DNA of 64,000 bases from Leucobacter sp. G161. GTDB lineage: Bacteria; Actinomycetota; Actinomycetes; Actinomycetales; Microbacteriaceae. The notes beneath the pieces were generated by a model. That model was not told the DNA's origin, did not search any database, and saw nothing but the letters and a program-made list of their open reading frames with translations. The stretch covers positions 1-64,000 of the forward strand of contig NZ_LOHP01000060.1 in the NCBI RefSeq assembly GCF_001482305.1, given 5' to 3'. Below are positions 1 to 8,858 of the stretch, one piece after another. The stretch's first letter is position 1; the number at the start of each line of letters is the position of its first letter. The position numbers and the translations under genes were made by a program.

Positions 1-371
1 GTGACCTGCGCTTTGTCGGCCGCGCCGTACCCGGTCACCGCCGCCTTCACTTCGTTCGGCGTGTACATCGCGACAGGAATACCGCGGGCCTGCGCCAGGT
101 ACACGACGACCCCGCTGATCTGGGCGACGCCCATCCCACTTGGCAGGTTCCGCCGCGCGAACACGCGCTGGATCGCAATGGCGTCGGGGCGACCGCCGTC
201 AAACAACCGCTCAAGTGAGGTTCCGAGCTGGTGCAGGCGCTGCGGCAGCTCCCCGCCGGCCGGGCTCGTGAGTACCTCGACGTGTTCGAAGGTGAGCTTT
301 CGGGATCCCTCTGAGCTCACCACACCGACGCCAAGACGTGTCAGCCCGGGGTCTATTCCGATTACACGCAT
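1..371 (-). CDS. ruvC: Holliday junction endodeoxyribonuclease RuvC, N-terminal 123 residues (partial)
   Basis: RuvC resolves Holliday junctions with RuvAB during recombinational repair. The N-terminus reads MRVIGIDPGLTRLGVG, giving the first catalytic Asp at residue 7, and the later stretch NEVKAAVTGYGAADKAQV is typical of actinobacterial RuvC. The C-terminal third, with the last acidic residues, lies beyond position 1. Odd point: at residue 68, where the family has the second catalytic residue (Glu, as in AIEQVF of Escherichia coli or AIERVF of mycobacteria), the codon is CAG, giving AIQRVF. The gene follows yebC on the same strand, the usual actinobacterial order, with ruvA and ruvB expected next. 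The family call is firm; whether the enzyme is active is open. Confidence 0.93.
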   Translation of the reverse strand, partial: MRVIGIDPGLTRLGVGVVSSEGSRKLTFEHVEVLTSPAGGELPQRLHQLGTSLERLFDGGRPDAIAIQRVFARRNLPSGMGVAQISGVVVYLAQARGIPVAMYTPNEVKAAVTGYGAADKAQV

Positions 372-450
372 GTCGGCTCCCTCCGGCTCCCAGAGTCTGA
401 CGTGTGGAGACGCGAAGGGCCCGGGGTTGCCCGGGCCCAAACGCAACTAC

Positions 451-1215
451 TTACTCGTCGTTTGCGAGTTCCGCCTGGACCTCGTCGGAGAGGTCGAAGT
501 TCGCGTAGACGTTTTGCACGTCATCGCTGTCCTCGAGAGCGTCGATGATGCGGAATACCTTGCGCGCGGTGTCTGCGTCGATGTCGACCTTGAGGTTCGG
601 CACGAACTCGGCCTCGGCCGAGTCGTAGTCGATCCCGGCGTCGACGAGCGCGCCACGGGCCGCTGCGAGCTCGGAGGCGTCAGTGATGACCTCGAAGGCC
701 TCGCCGTTCGGGGTCGCGTTGACCTCTTCGGCTCCGGCTTCGAGTACGGCCATGAGCACGTCATCCTCGGTCGTGCCCTCTGCGGGAACGGTGATGACGC
801 CCTTGCGCTCAAAGTTGTACGCAACGCTGCCGGGGTCGGCCAAGGTTGCTCCGTTGCGGCTGAGCGCCGTGCGCACCTCAGCTGCCGCGCGGTTCTTGTT
901 GTCCGTGAGGCACTCGACCATGAGGGCTACGCCGTTCGGGCCGTAGGCCTCGTACATGGTGCTGAAGTACTCGATCGACTCGCCGGTGAGGCCAGCGCCG
1001 CGCTTGATTGCGCGATCGATGTTGTCCCCGGGTACCGAGTTCTTCTTGGCCTTGTGTACGGCCTCCGACAGTGCCGGGTTGCCAGCCATGTCGGGCCCGC
1101 CGATGCGAGCGGCGACCTCGATCACCTTGATGTACTTTGCAAACGCCTTCGCGCGACGCGAGTCGAGAATTGCCTTCTTGTGCTTAGTGGTTGCCCACTT
1201 GGAGTGTCCGGCCAC
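451..1215 (-). CDS. YebC/PmpR family regulatory protein
   Basis: The protein has 254 residues and is full length for the family. It starts with the diagnostic [20 protein letters not shown] and carries the internal [18 protein letters not shown] segment. The family is cytoplasmic; members have been described as DNA-binding transcription factors and, more recently, as ribosome-associated factors easing polyproline stalling, so the role here is not settled. The start is GTG, preceded at good spacing by GAAGGAG. It lies between the HIT-family gene (71 bases upstream) and ruvC (79 bases downstream), probably within one thrS-to-ruvC transcription unit. Confidence 0.95.
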   Translation of the reverse strand: MAGHSKWATTKHKKAILDSRRAKAFAKYIKVIEVAARIGGPDMAGNPALSEAVHKAKKNSVPGDNIDRAIKRGAGLTGESIEYFSTMYEAYGPNGVALMVECLTDNKNRAAAEVRTALSRNGATLADPGSVAYNFERKGVITVPAEGTTEDDVLMAVLEAGAEEVNATPNGEAFEVITDASELAAARGALVDAGIDYDSAEAEFVPNLKVDIDADTARKVFRIIDALEDSDDVQNVYANFDLSDEVQAELANDE

Positions 1216-1286
1216 GGGTGCTCCTTCTTCCTACGAGATGTCTCTACGATCCTATTGTTTTGGGCGGCTGCGGGTGCGCAGCGCGT

Positions 1287-1856
1287 TCACGCAACGTCGG
1301 GTGGATCAGCCCACGCGGCGGCAATGAGGTCGCGGACCTCGCCGAGCAGCTGCGGCATCGCCTTCGTCTGCGCGATGATGGGAAAGAAGTTCGAGTCTGA
1401 CGCCCAGCGCGGCACGATGTGCTGGTGCAGGTGCGCAGCGACGCCCGCCCCGGCGATCTCACCCTGGTTCATGCCGAGGTTGAAGCCGGCGCAGTTCAGC
1501 GCTGTGCGCGCTGCCCGCATGCCAGCCTGCGTGAGGGCGCCGATCTCGGCGACTTCCTCGGGCGTTGCGTCTTCGTAGCTGGCGACGTGCCGATACGGGC
1601 AGACGAGCATGTGCCCGCTGTTGTACGGGAACAGGTTGAGCAGCACGAAGGCGGTCTTGCCGCGGTGCACGATGAGCGACGATTCGTCGTCGTGCTCGGG
1701 CGCCGCGCAAAACGGGCAGTCGGTGTGGTCAGCCTGCTTGTGATCGGCAACGTACGCCATGCGGTGCGGCACCCAGAGGCGCTGCAGCTGGCTGGGCACC
1801 CCTACGGTGCCCAGCTCTCCTGGCGCCTCTGCGCGCTCGTCTCCGACGGTTACCAT
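1287..1856 (-). CDS. HIT domain protein, AP4A phosphorylase-like
   Basis: The protein has 189 residues with the histidine triad HLHQHIVPRW (His142, His144, His146). A CPFC pair at residues 47-50 may bind metal. Overall layout, including LQRLWVPHRMAYV near the N-terminus and FNLGMNQG before the triad, resembles mycobacterial Rv2613c, a diadenosine tetraphosphate phosphorylase that also lies beside thrS. The likely role is hydrolysis or phosphorolysis of dinucleoside polyphosphates, which aminoacyl-tRNA synthetases produce as by-products. The ATG at 1856 starts 4 bases after the thrS stop, so the two are probably translationally coupled. Longer upstream starts would run into thrS. Exact substrate is inferred. 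Confidence 0.88.
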   Translation of the reverse strand: MVTVGDERAEAPGELGTVGVPSQLQRLWVPHRMAYVADHKQADHTDCPFCAAPEHDDESSLIVHRGKTAFVLLNLFPYNSGHMLVCPYRHVASYEDATPEEVAEIGALTQAGMRAARTALNCAGFNLGMNQGEIAGAGVAAHLHQHIVPRWASDSNFFPIIAQTKAMPQLLGEVRDLIAAAWADPPDVA

Positions 1857-1860
1857 CGGA

Positions 1861-3828
1861 CTACTCCGACCACGCCGTCGACACCTGCTCGTGGCTCTGG
1901 ATCGCCGCCGTGATGCGCGCGATCGCCTCGTCGACGGGCACCCCATTGAGCTGGGTGCCGTCGCGGAAGCGGAAGCTGACTGCGCCCGCGGCGCGATCCT
2001 CTTCGCCTGCGATGAGTTGGAACGGCACCTTCAGTTTCGTGTGGGTGCGAATCTTCTTCGGCATGCGGTCGTCTGAGTGGTCGACGCGGGCGCGCACGCC
2101 CTCGGCACGGAGCCTGCTGATGATCTCGTCGAGATAGTCACCGTACTCGGCGGCGACCGGGATCCCGACGACCTGCTCGGGGGCGAGCCACACTGGGAAT
2201 GCGCCGGCGTAGTGCTCGAGGAGGATCGCGAAGAACCGTTCGATCGAGCCGAGCAGGGCGCGGTGGATCATGATCGGCTGCTTGCGCGTACCGTCTGCCG
2301 CCGCGTACTCGAGTTCGAAGAGCTCTGGCTGGTTGAAGTCGAGCTGCACGGTCGACAGCTGCCACGTGCGGCCGATGGCGTCGCGCGCCTGCACGGAGAT
2401 CTTCGGGCCGTAGAAGGCGGCTCCGCCCGGATCGGCGACGAGCTCAAGGCCCGACTCTTCGCCGACCTCGCGCAGCGTCTGCTCTGCGTCTGCCCACTGC
2501 TGCTCGGTGCCGACCGACTTCTCGGGATCGCGCGTCGAAAGCTCAAGGTAGAAGTCGTCGAGGCCGTACGCGCGCAGCGTCGCAAACACGAACTCGAGCT
2601 GCTTCTTCAGCTCGTCCTTCACCTGCTCGTCGGTGACGTAGATGTGCGCGTCGTCCTGCGTGAGGCCGCGCACGCGGGTGAGGCCCGAGAGCGTGCCCGA
2701 CTTCTCGTAGCGGTACACCGTGCCGAACTCGGCAAGGCGCAGCGGCAGCTCGCGGTAGCTGCGGGCGCGCGAACGGAAGATGAGGTTATGGAACGGGCAG
2801 TTCATGGGCTTCAGGTAGTAATCCTGGCCCTGCTTCGTGACGTTGCCCTCGGCGTCCGTGACCTCGTCGAGGTGCATCGCCGGGAACATGCCTTCCTTGT
2901 ACCAGTTGAGGTGCTGACTGGTCTCGAAGAGTGTGCCCTTGGTGATGTGCGGGCTGTTCACGACCTCGTAATCGTTCTTCAGCAGCTCGCGACGCATGAA
3001 GTCTTCGATCTCGTGGCGGATGATGCCGCCCTTCGGGTGGAAGACCGCGAGGCCCGATCCGATCTCGTCGGGGAACGAGAACAGGTCGAGCTCGACGCCA
3101 AGCTTGCGGTGGTCGCGCTTCGCCGCCTCCTCGAGGCGGGTCTGGTACGCGCGCAGCTCGTCCTTGGTGGGCCAGGCGGTGCCGTAGACGCGCTGCAGCA
3201 TCGGGTTCGCCTCGCTGCCGCGCCAGTACGCGCCGCTCGAGCGCATGAGCGCCCAGCCGTTGCCGATCATCTTCGTGTTCGGCAGGTGCGGGCCGCGGCA
3301 CAGGTCGCTCCACATCACCTCGCCCGTCTTCGGGTCGACGTTGTCGTAGACGGTGAGCTCGGCACCCCCGACCTCGACGTTCTCATTGTCGGAGCCTGCG
3401 TCAGCCCCGCCCTTGAGCCCGATGAGCTCGAGCTTGTACGGCTCGTTCGCGAGCTCTGCGGTTGCGTCGTCGTCGCTCACGACCCGGCGCACGAAACGCT
3501 GGCCCTGCTTGACGATCTTCTGCATCTCTTTTTCGAGCGCCTTGAGATCTTCGGGGGTGAACGGCTCGCTCGTGTCGAAGTCGTAGTAGAAGCCGTCGGT
3601 GATGGGCGGTCCGATGCCGAGCTTCGTCTCGGGGTTCACGCGCTGCACGGCCTGCGCGAGTACGTGCGCGGCTGAGTGGCGGAGAATGCTCAGCCCATCT
3701 TCGGAGTCGATGGTGACCGGCTCCACTGTGTCTGTGTCAGTGACCTCCCACGCGAGATCGCGGAGTTCGCCGTTGACGCGCATAGCGACAACGGAACGGT
3801 CAGTGAACAGTGAAAAGCCGTCGGCCAC
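1861..3828 (-). CDS. thrS: Threonine-tRNA ligase
   Basis: ThrRS charges tRNA-Thr in the cytoplasm. Domains in order: N-terminal TGS domain beginning near [17 protein letters not shown], editing domain with HSAAH (His51, His55 counted from this start), class II catalytic core with zinc ligands in [17 protein letters not shown] and [10 protein letters not shown], and a C-terminal anticodon-binding domain. Length is 655 residues, normal for actinobacteria. I chose GTG at 3828 because AAGGGA sits 6 bases upstream and family proteins start here. The TTG at 3849 lies inside a good -10 hexamer. The HIT gene follows with a 4-base gap. Confidence 0.96.
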   Translation of the reverse strand: MADGFSLFTDRSVVAMRVNGELRDLAWEVTDTDTVEPVTIDSEDGLSILRHSAAHVLAQAVQRVNPETKLGIGPPITDGFYYDFDTSEPFTPEDLKALEKEMQKIVKQGQRFVRRVVSDDDATAELANEPYKLELIGLKGGADAGSDNENVEVGGAELTVYDNVDPKTGEVMWSDLCRGPHLPNTKMIGNGWALMRSSGAYWRGSEANPMLQRVYGTAWPTKDELRAYQTRLEEAAKRDHRKLGVELDLFSFPDEIGSGLAVFHPKGGIIRHEIEDFMRRELLKNDYEVVNSPHITKGTLFETSQHLNWYKEGMFPAMHLDEVTDAEGNVTKQGQDYYLKPMNCPFHNLIFRSRARSYRELPLRLAEFGTVYRYEKSGTLSGLTRVRGLTQDDAHIYVTDEQVKDELKKQLEFVFATLRAYGLDDFYLELSTRDPEKSVGTEQQWADAEQTLREVGEESGLELVADPGGAAFYGPKISVQARDAIGRTWQLSTVQLDFNQPELFELEYAAADGTRKQPIMIHRALLGSIERFFAILLEHYAGAFPVWLAPEQVVGIPVAAEYGDYLDEIISRLRAEGVRARVDHSDDRMPKKIRTHTKLKVPFQLIAGEEDRAAGAVSFRFRDGTQLNGVPVDEAIARITAAIQSHEQVSTAWSE

Positions 3829-3847
3829 TGCGGTTCCCTTCGGAGAC

Positions 3848-3853
3848 AATATA
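3848..3853 (-). promoter_or_regulatory. Predicted -10 element of thrS
   Basis: Reading the minus strand gives TATATT, about 20 bases before the GTG start, so transcription would begin near 3841 with a leader of roughly 13 bases carrying the ribosome binding site AAGGGA. No clear -35 is visible. No T-box-like leader fits in this short space. Confidence 0.5.
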
Positions 3854-3915
3854 AAGACTCCGCAATTCTATCGGGTCGCAGTGGCCGGCGGCTCACTGAA
3901 CAGGATTCTCAGCCG

Positions 3916-4638
3916 TTATGCGCCTGCGCCGCCCGACTTCAGCTGCGCGAGACGCGCGTCGACCTCGCTGAGCGCGCCAAGATCGTCGAGCTCATTGAAC
4001 TGTGCGTCGAGCGTCGACGCTGCAAGCTCTGCCTGGCCGCGCACCATCGCCTCCTGGCGCTTCACCTTCTCCTCGAAGCGGCCGAGCTCGCTCGTTGGGT
4101 CGAGCACGTCGAGGTTCTTCACCGCGTCCTGCACCTGCGACTGCGCATCGGCGACCTTGCCGCGCGAGACGAGCTCGTCGCGCTTCGCCTGCAACTGCAC
4201 GAGCTTCTCGCGCATCACCTGGAGACCGGTCTTGAGCTGGTCGACTACCTGCTGCTGAGCAGTGACGCTCGGCTCGGTCGCGGAGACCTCCTTTTCAAAG
4301 GAGATCTGCTTCGAGAGTGCGACGCGTGCAAGGTTGTCGAACTTGTCGGCACCAGCGGCGTCACCCGACGTGCGAAGCTTCTCAGCCTGCGCCGAGGCCG
4401 CAGCGGCCTTCGAGCCCCACTCGGTGACTGCCTTGCGATCCTCTTCGAGATCAGCTTCCATGAGACGCAGGTTGCCGATGGTCTGGGCGACCGAGCTCTC
4501 CGCGTCGGCGATGCTGTTCTTGAAATCGCGCTCCATCTGGTTGAGCATCTTCTCTGGATCCTCGGCGGAGTCCAGGAGCGCGTTGATGTTTGCCTTGGCG
4601 AGCTGCGTAATACGGCCAAGGATGGATTGCTTTGCCAT
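3916..4638 (-). CDS. pspA: PspA/IM30 family envelope stress protein
   Basis: A 240-residue, almost wholly helical coiled-coil protein. It begins MAKQSILGRITQLAKANINALLDSAEDPEKML, the amphipathic N-terminal helix and DPEKMLNQ motif of PspA/IM30 (ESCRT-III-like membrane remodelling proteins), followed by long Ala/Glu/Lys/Gln-rich helices. Such proteins bind the inner face of the cytoplasmic membrane under envelope stress. The start has AAAGGAAAGG upstream. The TPM-domain gene lies 114 bases upstream in the same orientation, a pairing common in actinobacteria, suggesting a shared envelope role. Confidence 0.93.
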   Translation of the reverse strand: MAKQSILGRITQLAKANINALLDSAEDPEKMLNQMERDFKNSIADAESSVAQTIGNLRLMEADLEEDRKAVTEWGSKAAAASAQAEKLRTSGDAAGADKFDNLARVALSKQISFEKEVSATEPSVTAQQQVVDQLKTGLQVMREKLVQLQAKRDELVSRGKVADAQSQVQDAVKNLDVLDPTSELGRFEEKVKRQEAMVRGQAELAASTLDAQFNELDDLGALSEVDARLAQLKSGGAGA

Positions 4639-4752
4639 GTTGGCTTCCTTTCCTTTTGTTCCACCGAATCAGCTCGGAGGAGGTGTTCCCGCTGCCCCGG
4701 ACGGGGAGCGAAGTCTGTGATGCCCTACGGGTATTGCAAGGGAGTTCGCGAG

Positions 4753-6725
4753 CTAAAAACGGCCGCCTCCCCCGCGGCGTCCGCCACCGCCGCCACCGAT
4801 GGATCCGCCGCCGCCCCAGCCGCCGGTGAAACCGCCGTTCGAGCCGCTCCAGCCACCGCTGGATTGTCCGCCTCCCCCGCCGCCGAGCAACCCGCCAAGG
4901 ATCCCGCCGAGCACGGCTCCACCGAAGCTCCCGTTCGATCCGCCACCGTAGCCGCCGCCGTGACCGCCGCCACCGCCCCAGCCAGAAACGTCATTCACGG
5001 CGAGCTGGTACGCGGCGCGCGCATACTGGGTGGCCTGCTGCGCGGCTTGGTAGGACTGCATGGGATCCAGCTGCGCATAGTGCTCAGCCAGCTGCAGTTG
5101 CCGCTTTGCTTCAGCGAGGCGCGTGCGAGCTGGGGTGCCGACAGCGCCGCGCCTGGTCTCGATGAACTGCTCGGCCGCGAGTACCTCGCTGCGCGCAGGC
5201 ACGAGTGCCTCATCACGCGCAGCGACCGCACGGCGGAGCCGCTCGGAGTTCTCGCGGGCGGATCCAATCGCGGTATCGATCTGCACGTTGGCTGCAGCCG
5301 CTGCCGTGAGCGCGGAGACTGGGTCCCCCTGGGCGCCCTGCGTCAGCACAGCATTCACCTGGTCGGCAGCACGCTGGAGGGCTTCGCGGTCGGCTGCACT
5401 TGCCGACCCGAAGAGTTGCGCGACAACTTCGAGGTCCCCGCGCAGGTCTGCCGCCGCCGCTTCAAACTGCTGGACGCTCTCCGCGAGCTCGCCAGCAAGC
5501 ACTTCGGGAGACTGCGCCAGTGTGCGAGCTTGGTCGAGTGCGGCCTCGCCCGCGCGAAGCGAAACCGCGGCTGCTGACTTCTCTCCCGCGGCGAGCTCTT
5601 GCGCCGCGGAATCGACGCATTCGGCAACGAAGGTGAGCCGAGCCTCCGCCTCCTCGAGGTTGGCTTGCATCTGAGCGACGATCGCTGGAGCGTAGGTGGC
5701 AGCCAGTCCTGTCGCGCTCAGACGCGCGGCTTCGAGTTCCTGCTGCACCTGCGGCAGGAGCGAGCGAAGCTGTTCGAGCACCTCGGGCCCACGGTGCTCG
5801 ACTTCGCGCAGCTGTGAGAACGACTCGGTGTGCTCGTCGAGGGAATTCTTCGCCCCTGAGCACCGCTGAATGATTTCAGCAAGCCAGGCACGGCGATCCG
5901 CGTCGGTGTCAGGGACGTTGTCGTCGAGTTTCTGTCGCAGTGCGAACGCTGCAGCAAGTTGGTCGCGTGCATCGCTGATGGCTGCCGCAAAGGGTTGAGC
6001 AGCTGCCGCACCAAACTGGGCCTCGGCAAAGCCGAGCTCCTGCTCGCTACTGCGGAGGTCGTCGTCAACGCGAACGAGGAGGGCACTCGCTTGGGCCTCG
6101 AGCTCCTCGATAGTCGGCTCTGAGTCGGCGGCTGCTTCCTCGCGATCCTTTTTGCGCTTCCGAGATATCGCTACGCCGGCGGCGACTCCCCCGACCACAA
6201 CGATGCCCCCCACCACAGCAACCGCAATCCCAGTGCCGTTGGTGCTCGGGTTGAGTACGGTCTGATCGATTCCCGTCAGCGTGGCCCGACGAGCCCCTTC
6301 CAGTCGCTGCTCTTCAGCGCAGGCAGCACGTGGTCGCTCACGAGCTTGCCGTACTCTGCGTCGGTCATGAGCGCCTCGGGCGCGTTCAGATCGTACAAGC
6401 GGTCTTCCACCGCGACGCTCAGGAGAATGCCGTCATCGCCGAGGAAGTTCTTCTGCGCCGTTGCTGCGCCCCACTCCACGGGGTCCGCCGGCGCACTGAA
6501 CGTGTCGACGTAGACGACGAAGAGTTGCACACCGTGTTCAGCGGCGAACTCGCGTACGTCGTCTTCAAGCGCTGCGACGTCGGAACCAATAACAGAGTCA
6601 CTGGTTCCGTCAAGCACATACTGGCCGGCAAAGGCGGGCGGTGGCGTCGCAATTGCGGCGGCGGGCGCGATCCACGCCAACGCGGCGACTGCTGCACTCA
6701 CAAGAATCGTTCCGACCCGCTTCAT
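4753..6725 (-). pseudogene. TPM-domain membrane protein, broken by a one-base deletion
   Basis: Two reading frames together make one protein. The first (6276-6725) has a signal peptide (MKRVGTILVSAAVAALAW, then an Ala-rich cleavage region) and a TPM domain (TLP18.3/Psb32/MOLO-1 type), ending abruptly at DWKGLVGPR. The second frame contains the expected continuation: a membrane segment rich in Gly and Val, a Lys/Arg stop-transfer, a long Ala/Gln/Glu-rich helical region and a Gly-rich tail. One extra G in the GGGG run (plus strand CCCC, 6294-6297) restores DWKGARRATL and a 657-residue protein, normal for the family. If the break is a sequence error, the gene is intact; if real, it is a pseudogene or recoded. 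Its pspA neighbour suggests a membrane maintenance role. Confidence 0.85.
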
Positions 6726-7015
6726 TCACGATCCCCTGTCTGCAAGGCCGCGCGGCAAGCCGCGCGTCTGAGTTAGCCACAGTTTATGAGGCGGTGCCGA
6801 CCAAAGCCAGTGGTTTCCATGTGTTCCGTATGAAATCAGGCATTGCGTGGCGCTGCCAGCAGTGCAACGTCGCTCGTTCGACCGATCATATGGACTCTGC
6901 GGAACATAGGCCGCTGCGGAGGGATCCGGCACTATCTACGGGAAATCTCAGATCTCACGTGTCGGCAGTGGGCTTCGAGAGCGTCCCGCTGCGGGAAGCA
7001 CTCGGCCGAATGCAA
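6726..7015. other. Intergenic region without a supported gene
   Basis: This stretch lies between the start of the TPM-domain gene (minus strand) and the terminator of the tRNA cluster. It must hold the promoter of the TPM gene. Open frames here are short and show no family features. I see no further repeat or RNA structure in it. Confidence 0.5.
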
Positions 7016-7041
7016 AAAACCCCCGGTTTCCCGGGGGTTTT
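7016..7041 (-). terminator. Rho-independent terminator of the tRNA-Gly/Cys/Val cluster
   Basis: An 11-bp stem (AAAACCCCCGG pairing with CCGGGGGTTTT) closes a 4-base loop. Read on the minus strand it is followed by two more T, giving a run of six T. It ends 6 bases past the tRNA-Val gene. Confidence 0.9.
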
Positions 7042-7046
7042 GTCTG

Positions 7047-7118
7047 TGCGCGATACTGGGATCGAACCAGTGACCTCTTCCGTGTCAGGGAAGCGCGCTA
7101 CCGCTGCGCCAATCGCGC
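7047..7118 (-). tRNA. tRNA-Val (anticodon GAC)
   Basis: A full cloverleaf of 72 bases: acceptor stem GCGCGAT with ATCGCGC, D stem GCGC, anticodon stem CTTCC/GGAAG around loop CTGACAC, T arm ACTGG-TTCGATC-CCAGT, discriminator A. The 3' CCA is not encoded. It is the last gene of a three-tRNA cluster. Confidence 0.97.
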
Positions 7119-7149
7119 CTACTAGTGAGGCTATTCAGTTTTGGTTTCG

Positions 7150-7220
7150 AGGTGGCGACGGGATTCGAACCCGTGTATACGGCTTTGCAGGCCGCTGCCT
7201 CGCCTCTCGGCCACGCCACC
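7150..7220 (-). tRNA. tRNA-Cys (anticodon GCA)
   Basis: The 71-base cloverleaf has acceptor GGTGGCG with CGCCACC, an anticodon loop holding GCA, T arm around TTCGAAT, and discriminator T. CCA is not encoded. It lies 31 bases from tRNA-Val and 48 bases from tRNA-Gly; the Gly-Cys-Val grouping is frequent in actinobacteria. Confidence 0.97.
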
Positions 7221-7268
7221 GTATTATGTTTGCCACCAAAAGCGGCCGAGATTACTCTCGGCCACTAG

Positions 7269-7341
7269 AGCGGATGACGAGATTCGAACTCGCGACCCCA
7301 ACCTTGGCAAGGTTGTGCGCTACCAGCTGCGCCACATCCGC
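7269..7341 (-). tRNA. tRNA-Gly (anticodon GCC)
   Basis: The 73-base cloverleaf has acceptor GCGGATG with CATCCGC, anticodon stem CAACC/GGTTG with loop TTGCCAA, T arm around TTCGAAT, and discriminator T. It is the promoter-proximal gene of the cluster. Confidence 0.97.
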
Positions 7342-7366
7342 ATTTTCGCCGCCGTGTTGGCGACGT

Positions 7367-7380
7367 GTATAACTTTATAC
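7367..7380 (-). promoter_or_regulatory. Predicted promoter region of the tRNA cluster
   Basis: The minus strand reads GTATAAAGTTATAC, two overlapping TATA-like -10 candidates that together form a 6-bp inverted repeat with a 2-base centre. It lies 26-39 bases upstream of tRNA-Gly. A TTGCGC-like -35 is about 16 bases further upstream. The AT-richness stands out sharply in this GC-rich region. Confidence 0.6.
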
Positions 7381-7496
7381 AGGCCGACGCCCAGGCGCAA
7401 ATTCGGCCCCTACAGCCGGGCGCGTCGCCGCATCGTTACCGCTTGGAAACGTTGTATCCAGGCGGTTTTTCGGGCTTCGAAGATACGATGACCTGT

Positions 7497-8519
7497 ATGG
7501 CAGGAACCATTGGGAAGCGCATCGGTCAAGGTGTAGCGATCGCGCTGACGCTCGCAGTGGCCGCCGGTGGGATCATCGCTTACTCGTACCGCGAAGATAT
7601 TCGAGACCATTTCCTCGCGTCGTCGTTTGCGCCCTCAGCCCGAGTGCAGCAGGTTCAGGAAGAGATCGAGCTCAACCCGAGCGGCGACCGGATCTTCCTC
7701 GCGTCGCAACCGACAATTGGTGGCCGTGAGGAATTCAATCGCTGGTGCGCGGGGGTAGACCACACAGAGGAGGGTCACGTCCTCGGCTGCTTCGCTGATC
7801 GGCGCATTCGCCTCTTCGAGGTCACCGACGAGCGACTGAACGGTGTTGTCGAGACCACCGCTGCCCACGAGCTGCTTCACGCAGCGTGGGTTCGCCTCAG
7901 CCAAGACGAGCGAGCATCGCTCTCACGCACACTCATCGCCGAGTATGACGAACTCGCTGCGCAGGACGAGTCCTTCAAGCAGCGAATGAGCGTCTACGAG
8001 AGCCTGCCCCGCTCGGCTTTCGCGAATGAGCTGCATTCGGTGTTCGGCACCGAAGTGCGCGAGCTCTCCCCCGTGCTCAGCGAACACTACGCGCGATGGT
8101 TCGTGGATCGGTCAGCCATCGTCGACCTCTACGAGGGGTACCATGGCGTCTTCGTCGAACTCAAACAGGAGGCTGACCGCCTGAGCGCGGAGCTTGAGGC
8201 GCTCCGCGCAGACATCGAAACCCGGAGCGCGAACTACGACGTCGCAGTGCAGCAGTTCAATACCGACGCTGCGGACTTCAAACAGCGCAACGAGCGGTAC
8301 GAGTTCTCCGGAAAGAAGGACCTGTTCGACTCGATACGGGCACAGCTTCTCGACCGGCAGGCAGGCCTCGATCTCGTGCGCCAGGAAATCCAGGCGGACA
8401 CGGATCGCTTCAATGAGATCCGCGCACACCTTCTGGAGCTCAACGACGTCAGCCTCGAGCTCAACGACGTGCTCGACAGCACACTCTCTGAGCCCACAGC
8501 CCCAGTGGAGACTGCGTAG
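7497..8519 (+). CDS. Membrane-anchored protein with HExxH motif, function unknown
   Basis: A 340-residue protein. Residues 12-29 form one N-terminal membrane segment. Residues 124-128 read HELLH, the zinc metallopeptidase signature, set in VVETTAAHELLHAAW. Two cysteines (84 and 98) precede it and could form a disulfide if the domain is outside the cell. The C-terminal third (about 225-335) is a charged coiled coil. I do not recognise the family; peptidase activity is inferred from the motif alone. The ATG at 7497 is chosen because TACGAT lies 7 bases upstream, implying leaderless transcription. The gene sits between the tRNA cluster and a second tRNA-Val. Confidence 0.8.
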   Translation: MAGTIGKRIGQGVAIALTLAVAAGGIIAYSYREDIRDHFLASSFAPSARVQQVQEEIELNPSGDRIFLASQPTIGGREEFNRWCAGVDHTEEGHVLGCFADRRIRLFEVTDERLNGVVETTAAHELLHAAWVRLSQDERASLSRTLIAEYDELAAQDESFKQRMSVYESLPRSAFANELHSVFGTEVRELSPVLSEHYARWFVDRSAIVDLYEGYHGVFVELKQEADRLSAELEALRADIETRSANYDVAVQQFNTDAADFKQRNERYEFSGKKDLFDSIRAQLLDRQAGLDLVRQEIQADTDRFNEIRAHLLELNDVSLELNDVLDSTLSEPTAPVETA

Positions 8520-8623
8520 TCGACGACTCCCGATCGCCTGTGGCGGCTCGCCATGGGCGGATCGATGTGCGTTCGAACCTGACACTGTGTATGCTTATCG
8601 AGTCGCCGCAGCACTTGCGGATC

Positions 8624-8696
8624 GGGCGTTTGGCGCAGTTGGTAGCGCGCTTCCTTCACACGGAAGAGGTCGTCAGTTCGAGTCTGGCATCGCCCA
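8624..8696 (+). tRNA. tRNA-Val (anticodon CAC)
   Basis: The 73-base cloverleaf has acceptor GGGCGTT with ATCGCCC, D stem GCGC, anticodon stem CTTCC/GGAAG with loop TTCACAC, T arm around TTCGAGT, and discriminator A. CCA is not encoded. The sixth acceptor pair is a T-T mismatch, which is unusual. Confidence 0.95.
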
Positions 8697-8701
8697 CAAG
8701 T

Positions 8702-8727
8702 AAAACCCCCGGATATCCGGGGGTTTT
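8702..8727 (+). terminator. Rho-independent terminator of tRNA-Val(CAC)
   Basis: A perfect 26-base palindrome of four A, five C, GG, ATAT, CC, five G and four T, starting 6 bases after the tRNA. It closely resembles the terminator of the other tRNA cluster. Confidence 0.9.
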
Positions 8728-8858
8728 CTGGTTTGCGATGGCAAGCACTCAAGCAGGCTTCCGGTCCAGTGCCGGTGCGGAACGCTCTCGGGCAGGTCGG
8801 CCCAACGGTACAGACCTGACCCTGGACAATCGCGACCACAGCTGCATATGCTTTCCAC

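Noticed and set aside
1-1578. Very long plus-strand open frame across ruvC, yebC and the HIT gene
   Set aside because: It is antisense to well-recognised genes and its product is low in complexity; long antisense frames are expected at this GC content.
2077-3675. 532-codon plus-strand frame inside thrS
   Set aside because: It is antisense to a full-length thrS and shows no family feature.
6290-6300. Programmed -1 frameshift in the TPM gene
   Set aside because: The run is only four G with no clear slippery heptamer or downstream knot, so a one-base deletion is the simpler reading.
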